31,577 bases of DNA, from contig JAYMTF010000695.1 of NCBI GenBank assembly GCA_036897485.1, positions 1-31,577 on the forward strand. The letters are read 5' to 3'. The position numbers and the translations under genes were made by a program. A model generated the notes under the pieces. The model saw only the letters and a program-made list of their open reading frames with translations, was not told the DNA's origin and did not search any database. The DNA comes from Pelargonium nanum (lineage: Eukaryota; Streptophyta; Magnoliopsida; Geraniales; Geraniaceae). Positions 23,913 to 31,577 of this stretch are shown in pieces; the stretch's first letter is position 1, and the number at the start of each line of letters is the position of its first letter.

Positions 23913-25820
23913 ATGCTAGCAATCTTCGACAGCTCGGTGGCGAAGTGCCCGGAAGCACTTCAGAGCCCACACTCGGAGACGGTTTCTTCACTGAAAGATG
24001 GTTTCTTGGCCAAACATTTCGCCTCTGTTCATCCCGGCGCCGTCTCCGTCAACCTCGGCACTTCCGGTGTCATCGCCTACTCTCTCGACAAACAGAATCC
24101 TCTCCTCCCGAGGTATGTCCACACTTTACTCTTTTTTTTTTCTTTTTTTTTTTACTTGGATCCGATCATTGTAGTTTCTGGATCGTTTCACTTTACCTTC
24201 CAGATCATGAGTATGAAATTCCAAGTGGTTGATTTTTTGGAAGCTTAATGAAGCAATGTATAGTTAGAGTCTTGATCTTTTTCTATGACTGTTGATTCCT
24301 TACCTTGTACTGATTGTTTTGTGGATATAATTTATTGGTGTTGCTTTGTTTGTACATTTTTGTTGGATTTTAGGATGTATTGAATTTGGTAGAATAATAT
24401 GAAGAGTCTGGGTTGAATTCATTTCAACCACACAGCCTATACTTCTTTGACTTTGTCTGATCAATGATTTTTTTTGTTTTTGGTGGATCTTATTTATTCT
24501 AATTGGGAATTTTCATATATCATGCTTGTTGATGTGGGGTTACAGAGATTTGCTTTAGTTAACCATTTCGACCGAGACAAAATCCAGTTTCCTCTTGTAG
24601 GCAACATGAATTTAGAAATAGATTAATTTAGCTATGGCTAATATATAGTTCTATTTCAGTTTGTCTCTAGTTTTCATCTTTTTCTAGTTGTATTTTGTAT
24701 TTTTGTTTTAATTTTCTTATGAGTCAAGACAAAAATGAATGTCTACTATTATTTTGTCAATGATCCACATAGCTGTGTGTACAGATCCAGTTTGTTTCTG
24801 ATTTGTGCTTTCATGTCAAGCTGATGTTATGTTTTGCCATGTAGTTCTAGTTACTTACCTGTTATATATCTCTGCTAGATCTACCACTAAGTAACTACAT
24901 TTGGGATCTTTATGAAACAATGTGTAGTGACTGCAAAGAAATCACCCAATCTTTCTTTTGTTTTCTATTGGCACATAATTGATGTATCTTTGGTGCTGTG
25001 CTAGATTGTTTGCTGTCGTGGACGACATATTCTGCTTATTCCAAGGCCACATTGAGAATGTTGCTCCTCTGAAACAACAATATGGACTGAACAAAACAGC
25101 AAACGAAGTGATCATTGTTATTGAAGCATACCGGACCCTCAGGGATAGAGGTCCTTACCCTGCAGATCAGGTCGTGAGAGACATCCATGGGAGATTCTCA
25201 TTCATTATCTATGATAGCTCTTCCAAAGCTACATTTGTGGCTGCTGTGAGTAAACCCTTCTGCTTTTGTGTGTATTTTACTCTCACTAGCCTTGCTTCTA
25301 TACTGAATTCCGACTCTTTTCTTGTGCAGGATGCTGATGGAAGTGTGCCCTTCTTTTGGGGATCCGATTCTGAAGGCCATCTTGTTCTCTCTGATGATGC
25401 CGAGATTGTTAAGAAGGGCTGCGGAAAATCCTTTGCACCATTCCCTAAAGGTACATGAGAGAATGTAGTAACTTTTATTTTATCGGTACTTATTTTCTCA
25501 GTGTAAAATGAATATAGCTGCCAAATACAGAAGCATACAATGGAAGCAACATGGATAGATTTTGAAATATGGTGGATCCTCTTACAAGTTAATCATGTTC
25601 TAAATTGTGTTTACTGATATTCACTTCAGGGTGCTTCTTCACATCCTCTGGAGGCCTGAGGAGTTACGAGCATCCCCTTAATGAGCTGAAGCCAGTGCCA
25701 AGGGTGGATAGCTCAGGTCAGATGTGTGGAGCAACATTCAAGGTGGATTCAGAGGCTAGGAAAGAGTCTACAGGCATGCCAAGAGTTGGGAGTGCTGCAA
25801 ACTGGTCCTCACACTACTGA
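23913..25820 (+). CDS. Aluminium-induced protein-like, TSJT1-type (YGL and LRDR motifs)
   Basis: Four exons give an intact 250-residue protein: 23913-24112, 25005-25245, 25330-25450 and 25630-25820. The start MLAIFDSSVAKCPEALQSP matches the family; an in-frame upstream ATG at 23886 would only add nine residues. The naming motifs are present: QQYGLNK and YRTLRDRGPY in exon 2. The C-terminal part GCFFTSSGGLRSYEHP ... GMPRVGSAANWSSHY is highly typical of the TSJT1/AILP group. The fold is related to class II glutamine amidotransferases, but the usual N-terminal nucleophile Cys2 is absent (Leu here), so catalysis is unlikely. Relatives respond to aluminium, auxin, sugar starvation or dormancy; the molecular function is not established. 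It is convergent with the DMC1 gene on the other strand. Confidence 0.94.
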
Positions 25821-26468
25821 GTCTTCTATGACTATAATGGAAAGGCTTTTGTTACTAGTTAGTGAGCCTTCCAGAGATATTTCTGCCTTTCTGTTTCCTT
25901 GTTGATGACATGGGCGTTTTAATGGGTTTTCAACCTTTTATTGTGAGAGATTATTACCATTACTAAGACACCATTATGTGCAGCTGTACATGTTGCTTTT
26001 AAATTAAGCCATGAGTTTGGCACACAACAAGCAATAATAAAACCTTGCTTAAATTATTGTTGAAATGTATTGTGCTTATTTTCTCTAAATTACAATTAGC
26101 ATCTTGATGGGTCATTCTGAGTTTGTGAATAAGTGTGGGTGATATCAAAAGATTGTGATGACAATACAGTGTTCTTGATAGCGAACCTTGTTTTTCATTT
26201 ACTATTTGACAAAAGGAAGCAAAAAGAACAGGACAGGGGGATGCACTCCCTTTCAATTAATAAAACAACACATTTTTAGTTACCTATATCATCTAAAAGT
26301 TGATAGTTGGAAACAAAACAAAGGCATCCTACCATGTTTCCACCTAGACTAGCTCACAATATTTACCAAACTATAATAGCAGACTAAAAGCAGAAAGTTG
26401 GAAACAAAGATAGTTGCTATGTTACCACCTCAGGAATTGAGATTTGGAGAGAGACCTGAAGCTGAATT
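25821..26468. other. Convergent intergenic region (AILP and DMC1 3' UTRs)
   Basis: It holds the 3' UTRs of the two convergent genes and nothing else I can support. An AATAAA at 26036-26041 could serve the plus-strand gene, about 215 bp after its stop. I see no clear signal for DMC1 on the minus strand. Confidence 0.6.
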
Positions 26469-29400
26469 TTAGTCCTTGGCATCTGCAATTCCACCTGGTG
26501 TTATCTGAAATACGTGTTTTTGTTAAGAACATACCAAACTAGTAATTTGGAAAAGACGAGTTATGCTTGGTTAGTGAAGTGAAAAGCTAAATAAATAAAT
26601 AAGAACATCGTAGCATAAGGATATTGCTTCACCCTCAGCCAGATTTGGGGCATCAAACACCTTGCAGACTCTCTGTTCACCCTTGCCTTTCCTGAACATC
26701 AACCTAATTGTGACTGCATGGGCAAGCACATGTCCTCCTGCTGGCTTCTTTGGGTCAGATATGAACATGCCACCACCTGGGTCTGCTATAACTGCAATAA
26801 AAAATGTAGTATGACATAAGTTAAACATTAAGCCCCAATAAGTTTTACATAACAACTACTGCAACAGATATTATCTGTTAGCCTTAAGTGAAATTGGTCA
26901 CTGATCCCATCTACGCATGCAATCTTCTTTGAAAATTGCAGCAAGTCATTCAAACATTGAATCCCAATTCAGTGTATAAAGTTTAAAACAAAAAATCCCA
27001 AAAATTTACGTTTAATATCCCAAAACAGACTTGGTGGATTCAAATGGCAAGGGATTACCTTGGTTGGTTAGGTAGACTGCAACATTGAATTCCTCTGCAA
27101 TCTTTGTCAAACGGGAGAGCATTTGTGCCAGTTTTTGCTGCAAATGGCAAAAACATTTCATGCCATCAAAGAGAGTTAGTAGAGAAAGAGGATCCATGAC
27201 CAAAAACTATGCAGGCATTTTAAGGCTGTCATGGAGTTAACCTGGCGCTCTGCAAGTTCTCCTCTTCCTGTGAAGTCCACTCGAAAGAGAGCAATCACTG
27301 AATCAACAATCTAAAAAATAGAGTTGATGGTACATCAGGTCACCATAGCTCTATCTACGTTCACCTGTGATAATGATTTATAAGGATTATAAGGACGTAC
27401 CAGAAGTCTGAATGGTTCTTCAGACATTTTTGCGGCCAGACCAAGAAGAAGGTTGTACTGATGCTCATATGTGTAAGCGCGGGCATAAATGATCTTTATA
27501 ATGGTCACAGAAAAACAGAAATTAGTTTGCAAACCTGCTTCCTTTGTTTCAATTAATAATATTCAGAAAGATGATGCTTACATTATCAAGGACAGCTCCA
27601 GGATCCATGCCAAATCTTTCAGCAATTGGTACAATTCGATCAGGTCGACTACAAGTACATATAGTTGAGGAGAAAACAGTCTAAACTGGGAGGCATTGTT
27701 AAATACCATTTGGAAATGGTAGTTCCAATATTACATTATCCTATCATTTTAGACATTAAGAGACAGGAACAAACAGGAAGGATACAAAGTTCCTTCAGTA
27801 TCAATATAAGCAACCTTTCCATTTCCTCCATGCATGTTGATGGGAAGCTGCAATCAGGAAGCTTAATTAGCAAGGATTACAGGCCCAATATGCAAGTGGA
27901 TAAGAAAACTTTTATAGGAAAAAACCCAGAAACATTATTCAATTAGATATTATAAGGCTAAAAGTCTAGAAATTAGCGGGGAACAAAAATTAAGTGCATG
28001 TATCGCACAGTCAAGTCAAGAAAGAAACCTGTGTGGACACGCATAGAGTATGTGCAAGCTGCGTTTTCCCAGACCTAAACCAGACTTGATATTGTAAGTA
28101 AAAACTGATATTATTTAGCTAATATGCAGGAACTTAACTCCAAAACTATCAAAAGCAACAATAATTCTTCCAGCAAACAGGAAAACAATACTTATAGCCA
28201 TAAATAAAAACCGAATCATGCATAAAGAGAAGATGTGATCTCACCGGAATTCCCCAAAAGTTTCTGTGATACAAGAGGTTTCAATGCCGCCTTTTCAATA
28301 TTAAAAAATTAATAAGGCAATCAGTATAGCAAAATCGCCAATACAACAATTATTTATAATCCATAAGCAGTTATATAATGCCTCAAATGGAAAATTGTTA
28401 CCGCCCAAAAGTTCATCAAGAGCCTGGCTTCCAGTTGTGATTCGAATCACAGATTTTCTCTACAACAAAGAGCACAGGAATTAGTTATCAGGTTTACCAT
28501 GATTTACAAATAAAGTGCAATAACTTCTATAATTATCTTAAACATGTTGCTTGCAGATCCCATGGAACCGCTCATAGCTTGATAATCTAATTTTTAGCTT
28601 TAGTCCTCAGTCCAAATTCAAATTCAAACTCAAATAACTTGGAACTTACTTTGAGTAAAGCATCGCTTCCAGTGATGTAACCAAAATTCTGGAAACAACA
28701 TAAAATCGAAATGAGGAAAGCTAAAATACATGAAAACAAAGATTACTAGTGTAACAAAAAGCATTAATAACTAAGCACAAACCACTATCTTCTCCGCAGC
28801 TTCACAGATCTTATCAACTTTGGCTTCCGACAAGCCTTTGATCCCCGTCAAGTGCTGCGAAGTTAAAGCTATAATTACCAAATCGCTCAAAAGAAAATTC
28901 CTAAATCAAAAAATTTAAAGTGAGGATGATTATACCTTCTTTGTATGCATCATCAAGCCATTGCAGGTATATATCCCTGCGTCTTGAAGCTTCTTAACAT
29001 CTCCAGCATTGATTCCCTGGGCAATCACTATGCAAAATGCACAGAGTTTGGACCAAAACCGATCAACTACCAGGAACTCAATCATATACATAGAACAAGG
29101 CCATTTGGCGACAATCCAAATTTGATGTCAAAATAGAGATCAATAAAAATTCAGTGAAACGGCTTCTCAAATACTTTCAATAATAAACAGATTCATCAAA
29201 ATTCAAATCACCAACTGAGCAGAAGCAACTCAAACTCAGACAATTTGGATGAATTGATGTGTAAACCCAGAATACTTGAGAATGAACGGAAACAGTGCGA
29301 CAGTGGAGGTGAAGTAACGTAGATCGTGAAATAACGATCGGATCCATCAACAGGTTAAACAGCAAATTCAACAAACTCACAACTAATAAAAATTCCTGGG

Positions 29401-29727
29401 AAATTTCACATCTAATGCCGAGAAATGGAGCGCACAGCTTCGATCCGGTAGAAAACTCTCTCAAATATTCGCAGAATTAAGCAAATTCATGAAAATCAAA
29501 AGAGCACAATCACGAATAACGAAACAAAACGGGAATAAATCAAGCTCCAACAATTAATTTGTGCTGAAAAAAGAAGAAGGAACTAGAAATCATGAAACGG
29601 AAACAGAAGTAATAGAAAAAATTATGCAGTTACATTTGTCGATCATTTCAAACAAGTCTTCCTCATCATCAATGTCTTCTCTCTCTATGAGCTGCAACTG
29701 GCCCTGGTCTTCGGCTCTGCGCTCCAT
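26469..29727 (-). CDS. DMC1: DMC1 meiosis-specific RecA/RAD51-type recombinase
   Basis: Fourteen exons on the minus strand give 342 residues: 29727-29634, 29027-28936, 28854-28783, 28688-28650, 28459-28402, 28290-28245, 28074-28029, 27847-27786, 27648-27582, 27493-27401, 27310-27242, 27137-27059, 26791-26625 and 26513-26469. DMC1 forms nucleoprotein filaments on resected breaks and performs strand exchange between homologues in meiosis. Parts: an acidic N-terminus, a helix-hairpin-helix domain (about 32-90, [19 protein letters not shown]), Walker A GEFRSGKTQ (Lys137), Walker B LLIVD (Asp226), the loop region [19 protein letters not shown] and the C-terminus [11 protein letters not shown]1 rather than RAD51 is indicated by [31 protein letters not shown] and the ending IADAKD. 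The length fits the family (about 344). Thirteen introns: twelve GT-AG and the last a U12-type AT-AC intron (separate entry). The residues before [13 protein letters not shown] (MERRA) differ from the MMASLKAE-like start I recall from other plants. Confidence 0.96.
26514..26624 (-). other. U12-type AT-AC intron (last intron of DMC1)
   Basis: On the minus strand this 111-bp intron begins ATATCCTTATG (26624-26614), the U12 5' splice-site consensus, and ends AAAAACAC. A good U12 branch-site match TTCTTAAC lies at 26529-26522, about 9-10 nt from the 3' end. No GT donor exists at the exon border. Joining GAA GCA (end of exon 13) to GTA TTT CAG ATA (exon 14) keeps the frame and gives [17 protein letters not shown], the expected DMC1 ending. 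The alternative acceptor after TTTCAG would delete the conserved VFQ. Confidence 0.88.
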
Positions 29728-29952
29728 CACAAGCAGAAATTCACAACAACAACAACAAAATAGTTAGGTATAAGTGTTGTGTATAGCAATGTGATCCGAA
29801 TATAGACGACGAGTAACAGTATATAGAGAATAGCACTTGCTTTAGAGCAGAAAGCATTTTCGTTGCTGTAGAGAAAGTCTGGTACAGAGCGTAAATTTGG
29901 TGTGTGCGCGAGAGAGGGAAATTTGAAATGGTGATCCGATTTGGAATGCATG

Positions 29953-29960
29953 AATTTATA
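29953..29960 (-). promoter_or_regulatory. Candidate TATA box of DMC1
   Basis: On the minus strand CTCTATAAATTC lies about 226 bp upstream of the DMC1 ATG. A pyrimidine-rich leader with CTCTCTCGCGC follows. The distance implies a leader of about 200 nt. A second AT-rich box near 29820 is an alternative. Confidence 0.5.
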
Positions 29961-30228
29961 GAGCTAGGAGAGATTACTACGACAGCGTTTCATTTGGCCA
30001 GTTTGAGAGCCGAGCTCCGACTGACTGATGGTTAAGCTTACGGCTCTGATTTTGCCACGTCGACTAAAAGACGGTTCATCACCTGTTACTTCTTTTTAAG
30101 TTTGCAATGAATAAGCATATGACTATCGATAGATAAAAGAGCTAATTTGTCGTCTGAACTTTTATGAACGTAAAAGTTTATGAACTTTTAAATATGTTTT
30201 CATTATCATTAGGTTTTGTTAGTTTTTT

Positions 30229-30440
30229 TTTTCAGTTTATATCATGGGGTTTCTGAGCGGGCTCGCACATTTACGATTGGCACCTTTAAGCCGTTTTACC
30301 AACACTCAGACTAATCCTTATTCGAGGTTTGTTCACAGTTAAAGCCTTCACCTCTCCCCATGAGTGTGTTGAGCGGGGATCGAACGCAAGCGCTCTTCCC
30401 ACTCACACAGCTTGTGTTGCAAACTGCACCACTACCCATA
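30229..30440 (-). mobile_element. tRNA-derived SINE with poly(A) tail
   Basis: Read on the minus strand from 30440, the sequence starts ATGGGTAGTGGTGCAG (A box) and has the B box GTTCGATCCCC (complement of 30375-30385). It runs about 210 bp and ends in a run of 10 A (plus-strand T run at 30223-30232). The flanks match: GGTTTTGTTAGTTTTTT (from 30212) and GGTTTTTTGTTAGTTTTTT (30441-30459), a target duplication differing only in T-run length. Boxes, tail and flanking repeat together make a SINE the best reading. Confidence 0.75.
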
Positions 30441-30454
30441 GGTTTTTTGTTAGT

Positions 30455-30655
30455 TTTTTCGTTAAGCAATCTGACGTGAAATTTAAAATATATTAAATTA
30501 TTATTTCTATTCAATTATTTTGTTGACATGACGGTCCAGTTGTATAAAACAACTCACATGACCAACACATGACCCACCATGTCATCAAAATTATTAAAAA
30601 ATGATAATTAGTTAATATATTTTAAATTTCACGTCATACCACTTAACGGATAAAT
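30455..30655. repeat. Fold-back (inverted-repeat) element core
   Basis: A perfect 25-bp inverted repeat (30472-30496 and 30612-30636, starting TGACGTGAAATTTAAA) is extended by weaker pairing: CGTTAAG outside, and TTGACATGAC / TGATGACATG inside. Similarity between the outer flanks (GAGCTAATTTGTCGTCT near 30143 and AGACTAAATTGGGTCC near 30726, inverted) suggests that the whole element once spanned about 30140-30750. It is probably a MITE of unknown superfamily. Confidence 0.65.
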
Positions 30656-31124
30656 TAATAGCAATGGACCATTTTGAATTCATATTTGAAATTTTAGATA
30701 CTGGTTTAGGTTTTAAGAAAATTAAGAGACTAAATTGGGTCCATGCACAAAAATTCAATAACAAAATTGAGTTTTTTTACCAAGATTGGATGTAGAGGAG
30801 TTTTTGCATCACATTTCAAAAGATCTAAGCAACTTCAAAGTGAAATTTTGAAGGGAAACAAAAAAAAAGTCAAAATGGACTTGAAGTCTTGAACAATAAT
30901 GTTCGGGCTCAAAATGATTAATGAAATTTTATATTTTATATTTGGATCCAAAATAATATTTCCAGCTAGAGATCGTTTAATTTTTCATTAAAACTAATTT
31001 TTATCCCGTGCGTTGCACGTGAGAGAAAAATATATTTGTAATATCTTTAATTATATTATATTTAAAAGTAAATAATTAAAGAATTACGAATAAAACATAG
31101 TAATTAATTGGTGTGATCTTCTTC

Positions 31125-31172
31125 TCTCTCGCCTAGGATTTCTCTTGTCTAGGGTTTCTCTCGTCTAGGGTT
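31125..31172 (+). repeat. Three tandem 16-bp units with telo-box
   Basis: Units TCTCTCGCCTAGGATT, TCTCTTGTCTAGGGTT and TCTCTCGTCTAGGGTT lie head to tail. The last two contain TAGGGTTT, the complement of the plant telo-box AAACCCTA often found in promoters and leaders of ribosomal and translation genes. Confidence 0.85.
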
Positions 31173-31199
31173 TCGGCAGAATTACAAGTGGTTGTCTCC

Positions 31200-31577
31200 T
31201 ATTGGGGTGTTGGGCGGTGATTAAGATTGTAGTAGGTAGGTCATGTTGAGGATTAGGAGTAGAGGAGGGTGGTGGTTGGGCTCCTATATAATGATAGGAT
31301 GGGGTAGGGAGAGGTATAAGGATAAGAAAAGAAGTGGTTGAGAGTCTTTCTTTCAATCTCAAACAATATGGTGAGATGGCAGGGAGAGAGAACATAGGGG
31401 AGGGTGTCGGTGAGGGTAGAACAGTAGGAGACAATGAAGGGTTGAAGGGTACCGAGGGGGTTGGGTCGGGTAATAATGGGAAGGGTACGAGACAACTGGT
31501 GGTGGCGCTAAGTGTTGGGGGTGGCTCGGGGGGTGATGGAGGGCCGTCGGGTAGGGGAGGGGGGGGGGATATAGAAG
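31200..31577 (+). other. Purine/G-rich strand-asymmetric stretch
   Basis: The plus strand is rich in G and poor in C, with many GGG runs that become dense from 31515 on (GGGGG, GGGGGG, GGGG and a run of 10 G). Plus-strand frames are broken by stops. It runs off the window; it may belong to a repeat or a gene that I cannot identify. Confidence 0.5.

Larger units (their letters stand above)
29728..31577. other. DMC1 5' flank and right-hand repeat-rich end
   Basis: It contains the DMC1 leader and promoter (29728 to about 30050), a fold-back element with a nested SINE (about 30140-30750), AT-rich DNA with a CCCGTGCGTTGCACG hairpin (about 31004-31019) and the telo-box/G-rich stretch from 31125. 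No gene is supported; minus-strand open frames at 31165-31495 are low-complexity products of the G-rich strand. Confidence 0.65.

Noticed and set aside
19067-25820. Functional cluster of secretory-pathway genes (dymeclin, subtilase, p24)
   Set aside because: The genes are separate transcription units with unrelated neighbours between them; shared trafficking roles are common enough to arise by chance.
31165-31495. Minus-strand open frames rich in Pro, Ser, Thr and Leu
   Set aside because: They are low-complexity products of the C-rich strand, with no domain or splice-supported structure.
1-31577. CRISPR arrays, operons, viral insertions
   Set aside because: No regularly spaced repeats, polycistronic gene packing or viral protein similarity was seen.

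Overview
The window is nuclear DNA of a flowering plant, most likely a eudicot. It holds AT-rich introns with GT...AG borders, plant-only gene families (subtilase SBT5-type, ACA-type Ca2+-ATPase, YGL/LRDR aluminium-induced-like protein) and plant-type MITEs, SINEs and a LINE tail. There is no sign of prokaryotic, organellar or viral DNA. Exon models were built by hand by joining splice sites so that the reading frame and family similarity stay continuous. All family identifications come from memory of the families, not from a search.

Layout, left to right: (1) the 3' part of a dymeclin gene (+, last 16 exons, to 6900); (2) an intergenic stretch with a 368-bp fold-back element; (3) a complete 11-exon subtilase gene (+, 8434-11928, 780 aa); (4) an intergenic stretch carrying a 5'-truncated LINE-like insertion with a perfect 15-bp target-site duplication; (5) an intronless autoinhibited Ca2+-ATPase (+, ACA12/13 type) whose open frame has no in-frame ATG and lacks the N-terminal calmodulin-binding segment; (6) a 2-kb gene-free stretch with weak repeat relics; (7) a complete 4-exon p24-beta cargo receptor gene (+, 19067-21758); (8) an intergenic stretch with a 224-bp hAT-type MITE; (9) a complete 4-exon TSJT1/aluminium-induced-like gene (+, 23913-25820) with a clear TATA box; (10) a complete 14-exon DMC1 meiotic recombinase gene on the minus strand (29727-26469, 342 aa), whose last intron is a U12-type AT-AC intron; (11) a right end with a SINE nested inside a fold-back element, then a G-rich stretch with a telo-box tandem repeat.

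The genes do not form a functional cluster. Dymeclin and the p24 protein both act in the early secretory pathway and the subtilase is a secreted cargo type, but this looks like ordinary eukaryotic gene neighbourhood. The points most worth following are the AT-AC intron of DMC1, the broken or non-canonical start of the Ca2+-ATPase, a duplicated in-frame 5' splice site in the subtilase, and the nested SINE/fold-back structure. I found no convincing new multi-gene system.
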